From Pseudoflavitalea rhizosphaerae (GTDB lineage Bacteria > Bacteroidota > Bacteroidia > Chitinophagales > Chitinophagaceae), in the NCBI RefSeq assembly GCF_003991355.1, contig NZ_RCSU01000022.1, positions 1-64,000 on the forward strand: a DNA stretch of 64,000 bases, written 5' to 3'. Position 1 is the first letter of the stretch; the number at the start of each line of letters is the position of its first letter. The position numbers and the translations under genes are program-made. The notes beneath the pieces are model-generated. The model searched no databases. It saw only the letters and a program-made list of their open reading frames with translations, and was not told the origin of the DNA. Shown in pieces: positions 54,657 through 63,717 of this stretch.

Positions 54657-56030
54657 ATGAAAAAATTAAGCACGCTACTGGTAGCCATGTTACTCATCTC
54701 CGCCGCATTTTCACAGGGCGTAAGAAAGGTAACAGCAGATAAGATCGTTGGCATTGTTGGAGACAAGATCATTCTCCGATCCGATGTATACAACGATATT
54801 ACAGACAGACAGCGCCGCGGCGAACCAGTACCGCCCAATGCCAATTGTTATATCATGGAACAACTGCTCACCCTGAAAGCGTTGGTGCTGCAGGCTGAGA
54901 AAGACTCCATCATTGTAGGGGAAGATGAGATCGATGCCCTGCTCGATAACCAGGTGCGCGGCTTCATCCAGATGTATGGCGGCAGGGCTGAGCTTGAGGC
55001 TATCGCAGGCCGCTCCATTTATCAGATCAAGGAAGACTTCAGACAGTCTTTCACTGAAAGAAAAAAAGCGGAGCGCATGCGCGATAAGATCACAGAAAAC
55101 GTAAAAATCACACCACAGGAAGTAAAGGAGTTTTTCGAAAGGATCCCTAAAGACAGTCTCCGCTATTACGAGTCTGAAGTTGCCATCTGTGAAGTAGTGC
55201 TCTATCCCAAACCATCACGTGAACTCGAACTCCTGGCCATGGATGAGCTGGCAGAATACAAACGTTCAGCAGAATCAGGGGCACAGAAGTTTGAAACACT
55301 CGCATCTCTTTATACAGATGATCCGGGCAGTAAAGAAACAGGTGGACGCTACGCTATCAACCGAACTGAAAAGAACTGGGACCCCGCTTTCATCCAGAAT
55401 GCATTCCGCCTGAAAGACGGACAGATCTCACCCGTATTCAAATCTAAATTCGGCTATCATATCATCAAGATGGAAAGCCGCTCCGGGGATGATGCCATCG
55501 TAAGACATATCCTTCGTATCCCAAAGATCACTGACGAAGAAGTGAACAATGCAGTGAACCAGCTCGACTCCGTTCGTGCAAAGATCATTGCAGGCACCAT
55601 GACCTTCGGAGAGGCCGTAAACAAATACAGTGAGGAAGAGTCTTCCAAATTCACCGGTGGTTGTTTGCAGAACAATATGGGAGGAAGCACACTTGCACTA
55701 GACCAGCTCGATAAGAACATGGTAGAGTTCCTCGCAAAATCAAAACTCAAGCCCGGTGAAGTTTCCAAGCCAACAGTTTATACAGACGAACGTCAGAAAA
55801 AAGGAGTAAGAATTGTTTTCCTCCGCTCCAGGTCTGAGCCCCACCGTGAGAACCTGAAAGATGATTATGACCGCGTAGCCCTCAGGGCCATCGAAGAAAA
55901 GAAACAGAACGTACTTGAGAAATGGTTCCAGTCTAAGATCTCAACTTTCTACCTGATGATCGACGATGATTTCAAAAACTGCGAATCCATGAGCAACTGG
56001 CTCCAGTACGCAGTAAAAACCTCTCAATAA
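54657..56030 (+). CDS. surA: SurA-like periplasmic peptidyl-prolyl isomerase
   Basis: The 457-residue protein has a signal peptide (LLISAAFSQ), a SurA N-terminal helical domain (ADKIVGIVGDKIILRSDVYND), and two parvulin domains. The first, from about 172, has SEVAICEVVLYPKP, then the run ending GGRYAINRTEKNWDP, then KDGQISPVFKSKFGYHIIKM. The second, from about 280, has IVRHILRIPK, FTGGCLQNNMGG and LKPGEVSKPTVY. It chaperones outer-membrane proteins. Its single-gene unit follows the infB terminator. Confidence 0.93.
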   Translation: MKKLSTLLVAMLLISAAFSQGVRKVTADKIVGIVGDKIILRSDVYNDITDRQRRGEPVPPNANCYIMEQLLTLKALVLQAEKDSIIVGEDEIDALLDNQVRGFIQMYGGRAELEAIAGRSIYQIKEDFRQSFTERKKAERMRDKITENVKITPQEVKEFFERIPKDSLRYYESEVAICEVVLYPKPSRELELLAMDELAEYKRSAESGAQKFETLASLYTDDPGSKETGGRYAINRTEKNWDPAFIQNAFRLKDGQISPVFKSKFGYHIIKMESRSGDDAIVRHILRIPKITDEEVNNAVNQLDSVRAKIIAGTMTFGEAVNKYSEEESSKFTGGCLQNNMGGSTLALDQLDKNMVEFLAKSKLKPGEVSKPTVYTDERQKKGVRIVFLRSRSEPHRENLKDDYDRVALRAIEEKKQNVLEKWFQSKISTFYLMIDDDFKNCESMSNWLQYAVKTSQ

Positions 56031-56048
56031 AATATTCCGAACTGATTC

Positions 56049-56080
56049 AGCCCCGGTTTTTCAAAAGCCGGGGCTTTTTT
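56049..56080 (+). terminator. terminator of the SurA-like gene
   Basis: AGCCCCGG and CCGGGGCT form an 8-base GC-rich stem followed by TTTTT. It starts 19 bases after the stop codon. Confidence 0.9.
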
Positions 56081-56252
56081 ATGGCTAAACATTAAAAATT
56101 TTCAGCTTTGCTTTCATTTATCAAAGCGCTTATGTATTTTGATCTGCTTTCAGGTTTCACCACCACCTGAAATTTCAACCCGGCATTAATAATCTCCTAA
56201 GGAAAATGAACTAGGTGTAAACTCTTAGGTAATTTAGAAATTGCCTTTTTTA

Positions 56253-56283
56253 TTGTGACAGCTTCGGCTTTTACGGTACTTTG
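56253..56283 (+). promoter_or_regulatory. promoter of the multi-PAS kinase gene
   Basis: TTG at 56253-56255 and GTACTTTG at 56276-56283 are 20 bases apart; the -7 element matches TAnnTTTG except for the first two bases. The start codon is at 56301, so the leader is very short. The rest of the 270-base gap 56031-56300 holds the upstream terminator and nothing else recognised. Confidence 0.4.
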
Positions 56284-56300
56284 TATAAGTATTTACCTGT

Positions 56301-59300
56301 ATGCTCAAGCAGCCCAACAAGCCCAGACCAGAAGCGGGTGGACCTGAAACCTTATACCTGCAAACCGACCTTCGTGGCACCATTATCTCGGTGTCTGCTC
56401 CGCTATTGGTCACTACCGGCAAAACCAGGCAGGAACTGATTGATCAACCCTTCAGCAAACTGCTAGCACCTTCCGGCGTCAACAGTCTTCAGGACATTTT
56501 GAACGAAACGGACCTGGCAGATCTATCCAGGGTATCGCTAACGGTACAGGGTATCCGAACAAATACTACCATCGAATTCTCTGTTACAAGAAATGATACG
56601 GAACACCAGCCGGCCCTGCTGGAATGGCGCGCTGAATCCTTCGACGAGTTGAGTGATTTCCCCCTTGTTAGTGATCAGCATGCGGAAACCCTTTTCCGCC
56701 AGTTCGCAGATGCAGCTCCCGGCATGATCTGGATCTCGGATGAACAGGACAATACTGTTTTCTTCAATAAAAGCTGGCTGCAATTCACAGGTATTACAGT
56801 AGAAGATGTAGCCGGTGACGGATGGACCAGGCTGATCCATCCCGAGGATATCCCCATTGCGATCAGCGCCTACCGCAAATACTTCAGGGAACGAAAGCCC
56901 GCCACGCTCGAATACAGGATCAAAACCAATGGCTACCAATACCGGTGGGTGATAGATCAGAGCGCACCCCGCTATCATGCAGATGGCCGCTTCCTCGGAT
57001 TTGTGGGATCGGTGATGGATATTCACGACAGGAAGCAAGCTGAAGAAACCATCCGCCTCCAGGCCAAAGTGATGTACGATGTATCAGATGCTATCATCTC
57101 AACAGACCTGGAATACAAGATCACTGCTTTCAATAATGCTGCGGAAAAAATCTACGGTCTCAAAGCTGCTGACCTGCTAGGGAAACATATCCGCTCCGTG
57201 ATCAATCATGAATACCTTTCGGCCACACCAGAGGAAGTGCTTGCCAGTCTTGATAAAACAGGCGGATGGGAAGGCATGGTCTGGTACGATCACCCCGAAG
57301 GACGGCGTGTATACATGCTGGCCACCCTTACAGTTCTCCGTAATGAGCAGGGCCAACGGACAGGTGTAGCTGCAATTCACCGCGATGTTTCCGAAAAACG
57401 CCGTGCGGAAGAAACCCTTCGCATTACTGAAGAAAGATACCGCTCGCTGGTATTCGCGCTTGGCGAGGGTGTGATCATGTGCAACAAGGAAGGCGAGATC
57501 ATTACCTGCAATGAGAGCGCAGAACTGATCCTGGATGTTCCCGGCGGCGATCTCAAAGGTAGATCTATCTATAAGCCCTACACGAAATACTTCTTTGAAG
57601 ATGGTGATCTGGTGAATGCAGGCGAGTCGCCGGCAGTACGAACCCTCAAGACCGGCGAATCCTACAAGGAGGTGATTATGGGATTCAGCAAGCGGGACAG
57701 TATGCTAAGCTGGATCTCTGTAAACACGGAGCCAATCTATTATTCAACGCCCACTACCATGTCTGCTCCCGATGCAGTAGTAGTGACCATTGTTGATATT
57801 ACTGACCGGAAGAACCACGAGCAGCTGCTGGCGCTGGAGAAAAAAGTGCTGGAGATGAATGCGCTTCCTGCCATCGGTCTCAAAACCATCATCGATTATT
57901 TTCTCGAAGGGCTGGAGAAATTATTTCCGGGCATGCTCTGCACCGTACTCACACTGGATCAGCAAAAGCAGACCGTTCATACACTCAGCGCTCCCAGCCT
58001 GCCGGTTGAATACTCCAACGCTATCAGCGGATTGCCTATAGGTCCATGCAATGGGTCCTGCGGCACCGCCATGTTCCGAAAGGAAAAAGTGATCAGTACC
58101 GATGTGGCAAAGGACCCGCTCTGGGATAAATTCAGGGAACTGGCAGAACAGTTCGGCATCGGCGCCTGCTGGAGCTTTCCGATACTTGACCCACATAAGG
58201 AAGTGCTGGCCACCATCGCCACCTATTATCATTTTCCCAAAGTGCCCGGCCCCAAGGACCTCGGCATTCTTGATCGCGCCTGCGACCTGCTGCGTGTTAT
58301 CATCGGGAACAAAGACGCGGAAAGAAAGATCCGCCGTAATCACGAACGTTACCTCCTCGTCACAAAAGCCACAAACGACGCCATCTGGGACTGGGATATC
58401 AATACCAGCGATCTCTACTGGGGCGATGGATACTTCAACCTCTTCGGTTACAAACCCGGATACATAACCGAAGGCATGAAAAAATGGGAAGACTGCATCC
58501 ATCCCGATGATCGGGAACGGGTGAAAAATCATCTTGAAAAATACCTCAATGACAATGATACGCGTTTATGGGAAGCTGAATACCGCTTCCTGAAATCAAA
58601 TGGCGAATTTGCGCTTGTGCAGGACCGTGGGTTCCTCATTTTCGATCACGAAGGAAAAATGAATCGAATGGTGGGGTCCGTTCAGGACATCACAGAGAAG
58701 CGCGAAATGGAAAAAAAGCTGCTGGAAACCGAACTCAATAAACAAAAACTGGTAGCGCAGGCCGTAGTGAATGCACAGGAAAAAGACAGGGCCGAGATAG
58801 GGAAAGACCTTCACGACAATGTGAACCAGATCCTCACTACCGGAAAACTATACCTGGAACTGGCCCTGGTGGAAGAAAGCGAAAGGATCCGGCTGATCCA
58901 GCGGTGTGCAGCCAGTATCTCAGACGCCATCAACGAAGTAAGGACCATTTCCAGGTCCCTGGTGCCGGCAAGCATCGGAGACCTCGGCCTGGTAGAATCT
59001 ATCCAGGACCTTTCCGAAAGTGTGAGGGCAACAAAAAAGCTGAAAGTGCAGTTCAGACATAAAGGACCAATTGACGAACTGCTGGATGATAAAAGAAAGC
59101 TCACCCTTTTCAGGGTTGTGCAGGAACAGGTGAATAATGTACTGAAACATTCCCGGGCCGCTAATCTGCTGATCGAACTTAGTTGTGAAGATCAATGGAT
59201 CTGCCTCAGCATCTCAGATGATGGCATCGGGTTTGATCAAACCACTGTTCGCGCACGCAAGAGCAACGGACTATCCAATATCATCAGCAGGGCTGATCTC

Positions 59301-59381
59301 TTCAACGGTGTGGTGAATTTAGACACAGCGCCGGGAAAAGGGTGCAGGCTTATCGTTCATGTACCAATAGCTAACCTTTAA
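56301..59381 (+). CDS. soluble multi-PAS/GAF sensor histidine kinase (HisKA_3)
   Basis: The 1026-residue protein has no membrane helix. Domains in order: PAS (about 15-115), PAS/PAC (about 130-248), PAS (about 252-370), PAS (about 375-505), GAF (about 525-675), PAS/PAC (about 685-805), HisKA_3 with H838 in GKDLHDNVNQIL, and HATPase (QVNNVLKHSRAAN, SISDDGIGFD, NGLSNIISRA). It probably senses several cytoplasmic cues such as redox or small ligands. Its regulator follows after 11 bases. Confidence 0.95.
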   Translation: MLKQPNKPRPEAGGPETLYLQTDLRGTIISVSAPLLVTTGKTRQELIDQPFSKLLAPSGVNSLQDILNETDLADLSRVSLTVQGIRTNTTIEFSVTRNDTEHQPALLEWRAESFDELSDFPLVSDQHAETLFRQFADAAPGMIWISDEQDNTVFFNKSWLQFTGITVEDVAGDGWTRLIHPEDIPIAISAYRKYFRERKPATLEYRIKTNGYQYRWVIDQSAPRYHADGRFLGFVGSVMDIHDRKQAEETIRLQAKVMYDVSDAIISTDLEYKITAFNNAAEKIYGLKAADLLGKHIRSVINHEYLSATPEEVLASLDKTGGWEGMVWYDHPEGRRVYMLATLTVLRNEQGQRTGVAAIHRDVSEKRRAEETLRITEERYRSLVFALGEGVIMCNKEGEIITCNESAELILDVPGGDLKGRSIYKPYTKYFFEDGDLVNAGESPAVRTLKTGESYKEVIMGFSKRDSMLSWISVNTEPIYYSTPTTMSAPDAVVVTIVDITDRKNHEQLLALEKKVLEMNALPAIGLKTIIDYFLEGLEKLFPGMLCTVLTLDQQKQTVHTLSAPSLPVEYSNAISGLPIGPCNGSCGTAMFRKEKVISTDVAKDPLWDKFRELAEQFGIGACWSFPILDPHKEVLATIATYYHFPKVPGPKDLGILDRACDLLRVIIGNKDAERKIRRNHERYLLVTKATNDAIWDWDINTSDLYWGDGYFNLFGYKPGYITEGMKKWEDCIHPDDRERVKNHLEKYLNDNDTRLWEAEYRFLKSNGEFALVQDRGFLIFDHEGKMNRMVGSVQDITEKREMEKKLLETELNKQKLVAQAVVNAQEKDRAEIGKDLHDNVNQILTTGKLYLELALVEESERIRLIQRCAASISDAINEVRTISRSLVPASIGDLGLVESIQDLSESVRATKKLKVQFRHKGPIDELLDDKRKLTLFRVVQEQVNNVLKHSRAANLLIELSCEDQWICLSISDDGIGFDQTTVRARKSNGLSNIISRADLFNGVVNLDTAPGKGCRLIVHVPIANL

Positions 59382-59392
59382 AAACCAAGTGT

Positions 59393-60034
59393 ATGGATAA
59401 GATCAGTGTTTTGATTGCAGATGATCACAAGTTGATCCGGGAGACCTGGAGCTTTATTTTAAACAATGATCCAAGATTTGTTGTGGTAGCCGATTGCGGA
59501 GATTCCGAACAGGCGGTGGAGCTTGCCAGGAGTAAAAAGCCGCAGATCGTGCTGATGGACATCAATATGGCGCCTGCATCGGGATTTGAAGCTACTGAAC
59601 GGATACGTAAGCTCTCACCGGCCAGTCGTATCATCGGTATTTCAATGCACTCGCAACCAGCCTATGCTAAAAAAATGCTGCAGATCGGCGCAAGAGGTTA
59701 TGTAACCAAGAACTCATCCAAGGAAGAAATGATCTCCGCTATACTGGAAGTACATAGCGGCAACAAATATATCTGCGACGAGATCAAGAACAATATCTCG
59801 GAACTGGTGCTGGAAGAGAATAAGGAAGTTCCCAATATCAATGCACTGACTGATCGGGAGATCCAGATCATCAACCTGATCAAAAAAGAAGAGTCTTCCA
59901 AAGAGATAGCATCGCTGCTGAAGATCTCTCTCAAAACAGTGGAAGTGCACAGGCATAATATCCTGAAAAAACTGAAATTGAAGAATTCTGCTTCGCTGGT
60001 GAACTTCATCAATAATGTTGCAACGAATATCTAA
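59393..60034 (+). CDS. LuxR/NarL-family response regulator (partner of the multi-PAS kinase)
   Basis: The 213-residue protein has a receiver with D10, D11 and phospho-acceptor D56 in IVLMDINMAPASG, the switch Ser in GISMHSQPAYAKKM, Lys in GYVTKNSS, and a C-terminal LuxR HTH (LTDREIQIINLIKKEESSKE then IASLLKISLKTVEVHRHNIL). It lies 11 bases after the kinase. A close paralogue is at 62805-63440, beyond purF. Confidence 0.96.
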   Translation: MDKISVLIADDHKLIRETWSFILNNDPRFVVVADCGDSEQAVELARSKKPQIVLMDINMAPASGFEATERIRKLSPASRIIGISMHSQPAYAKKMLQIGARGYVTKNSSKEEMISAILEVHSGNKYICDEIKNNISELVLEENKEVPNINALTDREIQIINLIKKEESSKEIASLLKISLKTVEVHRHNILKKLKLKNSASLVNFINNVATNI

Positions 60035-60174
60035 GAGTAATTACGTAGAATTTTAATAGGTTTTACAATTATCAAATTAACATTCATCCCCGCACATTAT
60101 GCAGGATGCATTAGAATAAGGAACTTTGCAAAAGTGTAACACTCACTAACTTACTTATTATGTGAAGGCTCTGC

Positions 60175-60212
60175 AATGCTCTCTTCTACCAGGAAGGGGG
60201 CATTGTTCTTTT
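60175..60212 (+). terminator. strong hairpin terminator without an adjacent gene
   Basis: AATGCTCTCTTC (60175-60186) pairs fully with GAAGGGGGCATT (60193-60204), counting two G-U pairs, around loop TACCAG. GTTCTTTT follows. It lies 140 bases after the nearest stop codon, far for a simple gene terminator, so a small RNA ending here is possible. Confidence 0.65.
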
Positions 60213-60720
60213 AAGCCCATTTCAAGCCAATATCAGGCCCATAGTGGATTTACGAGGTGTTTTACCAACTGTTAAAGTATTCACAAACGATATAGGAGTA
60301 AACCTTTACAGGCATCTGAAATAACTATTTAGGATGCTGAAAGTTTAGGGGAAATTTAGTTTTACAACTCAGAAATACAGCAACTTAGCTGTAAATCCAA
60401 TGTTCGCAGGTAAACACATTTACCCTGACCCTTTTTAATCCAGATCCCGTAGAAAACCATGATCCGAGAAAAGTCCAGTTATCCGTGAAAACCAAGCCTG
60501 AACCGGCTTAAAAAATGGTCCATCTATCCTATTGAAAAAAGCACCCCCCACGTTCCTATGAAGACTGGGGGTTTTCTTTTTCTCCAGCCTTCTCTTCCTT
60601 CACTTTATTTTTTACTTATACATAATTATTGGCTCATCTGTAATTGATTGATTGTAAATAGCAAACAAATTTGAATGTTACAACAATCAAAAACCATGTT
60701 TTCTTCCGGATGGAGTTGCT

Positions 60721-60728
60721 TAACTTTG
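60721..60728 (+). promoter_or_regulatory. -7 element of purF
   Basis: TAACTTTG is an exact TAnnTTTG match 31 bases before the purF ATG. The -33 position (around 60696-60700) reads ATGTT, a weak match. Confidence 0.55.
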
Positions 60729-60759
60729 CGCTTTCTTTTTTTCAACCCAGGAGTTATCC

Positions 60760-62607
60760 ATGAGTGACGAAATAAAACATGAGTGCGGACTAGCATTCAT
60801 ACGCTTACGCAAGCCGTTCTCCTATTATAAGCAACAATACGGTACAGTAATGTGGGGCTTAAACAAGCTGTACCTGCTCATGGAAAAACAACACAACCGC
60901 GGCCAGGACGGTGCGGGTGTTGCAGCCGTGAAGCTGAATGTGGAACCCGGTAATCCTTTTCTCAACCGGATCAGGAGCAATGCCAATCAACCCATCGCGG
61001 ATGTTTTCACAAAGATCAATCAGGATGTAAAGGACCTGGAAATGTATATGCCGGATTGCCTTGAGCATCCGAATGTGATGAAAGGACATATTCCTTTCCT
61101 GGGTGAGTTGTTACTGGGCCATCTTCGTTACGGAACGCAGGGAAAGAATAATGTTGAGTTCTGCCATCCTTTTATAAAACGTCATACTGTTCCAGCCCGC
61201 AACCTGGCGCTGGCCGGAAACTTCAATCTCGTTAATACAGACGAGCTCTTCAACCTGATAGATATCGATCCGGGTGAGTTCCAGAAACAGAGCGACCTTG
61301 CCGCAATGATGGAAGTGATCCATCATTTCCTGGTGAAGGCCGATGAAGAGAACAAAAGCAATCCGGATGTGGTGTCTGCCCTTCGCAAAGCCGTGAAACT
61401 TTTCGACGGAGGTTTCACCGTTGGGGGATTGATCGGGAACGGAGACTCTTTCGTATTCCGCGATGCCAATGGTATCCGCCCTGCATACTACTACGTGAAT
61501 GAAGATGTGATTGTGGCTGCATCCGAAAGAGCAGCTATCCGCACCGTATTCAATGTAGGAGAGAATGAAGTGCTGGAACTGATGCCCGGACAAGGGGTAA
61601 TCACCAAAGCTGACGGCACATATTCCATCGAGCAGATCCTGGAGCCGAAAGAGCGCAGGGCCTGCAGCTTCGAACGTATTTATTTCTCCCGCGGCAGTGA
61701 TGAAAAGATCTATAAGGAAAGAACACAGCTCGGATACAACCTCACTGAGCAGGTACTCAATGCTGTTGATCACGATCTGAAACATACCATTTTCTCATTC
61801 ATCCCCAATACAGCGGAAGTTGCTTTCTATGGTATGTGGAAAGGGCTGGATGATTACATGAAGAGAGTGAAGATCGAAAGGATCATGAGCTGGGGAAATA
61901 ATATCGATCCGGAAAAGCTTTCGGAGATGATCAGCCGAAAAGTAAGGATCGAAAAGATTGCCATTAAAGATGTAAAAATGCGTACCTTCATTACAGCCGA
62001 CAGCAGCCGTAATGAAATGGTACAACACGTATACGACATTACTTACGGTACTGTGCAGAAGGGACTGGATACGCTGGTGGTGATAGATGATTCCATTGTG
62101 AGAGGCACCACCCTGAAAGAGAGTATCATAAGAATGCTGGCCAGGCTGGAACCGAAGAAGATCATTGTGGTATCCTCTGCTCCGCAGATCAGGTACCCTG
62201 ATTGTTACGGTATCGACATGAGCAAGCTGGGAGATTTCATCGCATTCCGCGCGGCATATGAGTTGATGAAGGAAACAGGGAAAGAGAAATGTCTCCAGGA
62301 CATGTATGAACGCTGCAAAGAATTGCAGAGGATGGGTCAGCTTCACACAGAGAACGTAGTACAACAACTTTACAAGCCCTTTACACCAGAACAGATCTCG
62401 GAAAAAATTGCCCAACTGATCACTCCGAAAGAAGTGAAAATCCCCGTTCAGGTAATCTTCCAGACGATCGAATCCTTACATCATGCCTGTCCAACCAATT
62501 TGGGCGACTGGTATTTCACCGGTGATTATCCTACTCCAGGAGGCAACAGGGTAGTGAACCGGGCTTTCATAAACTTTATGGAAGGCAAGAACGTAAGGGG
62601 TTATTAG
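60760..62607 (+). CDS. purF: amidophosphoribosyltransferase
   Basis: The 615-residue enzyme makes phosphoribosylamine from PRPP and glutamine, the first step of purine synthesis. The class II glutaminase nucleophile is C9 in KHECGLAF, exposed after removal of a short propeptide. KQHNRGQDGAGVA and GHLRYGTQGKNN complete the glutaminase site. The phosphoribosyltransferase domain has the PRPP loop TLVVIDDSIVRGTTLKESI. The protein is longer than E. coli PurF (about 505 residues), as is usual for the Bacteroidota form. It stands alone, not in a pur operon. Confidence 0.95.
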   Translation: MSDEIKHECGLAFIRLRKPFSYYKQQYGTVMWGLNKLYLLMEKQHNRGQDGAGVAAVKLNVEPGNPFLNRIRSNANQPIADVFTKINQDVKDLEMYMPDCLEHPNVMKGHIPFLGELLLGHLRYGTQGKNNVEFCHPFIKRHTVPARNLALAGNFNLVNTDELFNLIDIDPGEFQKQSDLAAMMEVIHHFLVKADEENKSNPDVVSALRKAVKLFDGGFTVGGLIGNGDSFVFRDANGIRPAYYYVNEDVIVAASERAAIRTVFNVGENEVLELMPGQGVITKADGTYSIEQILEPKERRACSFERIYFSRGSDEKIYKERTQLGYNLTEQVLNAVDHDLKHTIFSFIPNTAEVAFYGMWKGLDDYMKRVKIERIMSWGNNIDPEKLSEMISRKVRIEKIAIKDVKMRTFITADSSRNEMVQHVYDITYGTVQKGLDTLVVIDDSIVRGTTLKESIIRMLARLEPKKIIVVSSAPQIRYPDCYGIDMSKLGDFIAFRAAYELMKETGKEKCLQDMYERCKELQRMGQLHTENVVQQLYKPFTPEQISEKIAQLITPKEVKIPVQVIFQTIESLHHACPTNLGDWYFTGDYPTPGGNRVVNRAFINFMEGKNVRGY

Positions 62608-62747
62608 ATTCTGTTTACGCCATCATTTTACCTTTCAGATGAAAATGGGTATGCTTACTCGTTATGGGGTAGTTCATGCCTGTGCCTGATGCCGGAAAAC
62701 TTTGACCAGGACTGAAAAAATAGTAAATTTTTCGCCGGGATGATGGT

Positions 62748-62778
62748 ACATTCGTATGAATCCAGCCCCACATTCGTA
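62748..62778. promoter_or_regulatory. direct repeats upstream of the second response regulator
   Basis: ACATTCGTA occurs at 62748-62756 and 62770-62778, spaced 22 bases (two helical turns), ending 26 bases before the regulator ATG. This suits a site for a dimeric regulator, possibly the LuxR-type protein itself. It could be chance. Confidence 0.35.
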
Positions 62779-62804
62779 ACCGCTGTTTTATAAAGACTTA
62801 TCTT

Positions 62805-63440
62805 ATGAATAGGATTTCGATCATGATTGTTGATGACCATACCCTGATCCGGGAAACATGGTCATTCCTCCTTGGACGAAATGAAGGATTCGATGTGATT
62901 GCTGAAGTGGGCGATGGACAACAGGCAATTGAGATTGCCCGCGATAAACGCCCGAATATTGTATTGCTGGACATCAACATGGCGCCACTCAACGGGTTCG
63001 ATATAATCAAAATGATCCGTAAACTGAGCCCCGGCTCCAAAGTGATTGCAGTCTCCATGCACTCACAACCTGCTTACGCAAAGAAAATGTTCCGTCTCGG
63101 CGCCAGAGGCTATGTTACCAAAAATTCTCCCAGGCAGGAAATGCTGAATGCCATCACAGAAGTGTACAATGGCCAGATCTTCATTTGCCAGGAAGTAAAG
63201 AATATCCTGAGCGACCAGGTATTGAATGAAGAAGAAACCAATACCGGGCTCAACCAGCTTTCTGAAAGGGAAATCGAAGTGATCAATCTTATCCGCGATG
63301 GCCTCAGCTCCAAAGAGATCGCTGACAAATTGAAACTCTCCATCAAAACAGTGGAAGTTCATAGGCATAATATCCTGAAAAAACTTCGCGTGAAGAACAC
63401 TGCAGCCCTGATCAACTACATTAATTCGAACGGACTTTAA
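62805..63440 (+). CDS. orphan LuxR/NarL-family response regulator
   Basis: The 211-residue protein has a receiver (D10, D11, D56 in IVLLDINMAPLNG, SMHSQPAYAKKM, GYVTKNSP) and a LuxR HTH (LSEREIEVINLIRDGLSSKE then IADKLKLSIKTVEVHRHNIL). It is clearly a paralogue of the regulator at 59393-60034, with near-identical motifs and length. It has no adjacent kinase. Cross-talk with the multi-PAS kinase 3.4 kb upstream is an inference. Confidence 0.95.
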   Translation: MNRISIMIVDDHTLIRETWSFLLGRNEGFDVIAEVGDGQQAIEIARDKRPNIVLLDINMAPLNGFDIIKMIRKLSPGSKVIAVSMHSQPAYAKKMFRLGARGYVTKNSPRQEMLNAITEVYNGQIFICQEVKNILSDQVLNEEETNTGLNQLSEREIEVINLIRDGLSSKEIADKLKLSIKTVEVHRHNILKKLRVKNTAALINYINSNGL

Positions 63441-63672
63441 TAAGGAATAACAGGCTCTGCCCGGGTGCTTTTAAACCCGGTCAGCACTGTACTTAATGGC
63501 CCCGGCAGTTTTCTTGCACAATACGGTAAAAAAATTAACTCCAATTTAATTTGGCAAAGATTTTGCTACCTTTTTTCCTGCCGACCGTTTAGCTTCCTAT
63601 GAGGAACCAATCTTAAACAGGCCTGTTTAAATTTCTGATTCCTTTGATTGAAACTTATTAGGTATTATTGCG

Positions 63673-63694
63673 AGGGGGGAACTATTTCCTCCCT
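63673..63694 (+). promoter_or_regulatory. hairpin in the leader of sixA
   Basis: AGGGGGGAA (63673-63681) pairs with TTCCTCCCT (63686-63694) around CTAT, with one G-U pair, and an AT-rich stretch follows. It lies 23 bases before the ATG, resembling the layout of the rimP leader hairpin. It may instead be the terminator of the regulator gene, 233 bases upstream. Confidence 0.45.
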
Positions 63695-63717
63695 TATTTA
63701 TTTATAGTCTTTGTATT

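Larger units (their letters stand above)
60035..60759. other. 725-base gap: orphan terminator, TTTAC/GTAAA cluster, purF promoter
   Basis: No ORF is supported. It holds a strong hairpin terminator at 60175-60212, which may end the regulator mRNA or a small RNA. Eight TTTAC or GTAAA motifs lie between 60249 and 60423, including the inverted pairs GTAAACCTTTAC (60298-60309) and GGTAAA-CACA-TTTACC (60409-60424). A weaker hairpin, ACCCCC/GGGGGT, is at 60543-60573, and the purF -7 element is at 60721-60728. Confidence 0.6.

Noticed and set aside
61111-62415. Long antisense frames over purF
   Set aside because: Shadows of a strongly conserved gene; their translations are Cys/His/Phe-rich and unlike real proteins.
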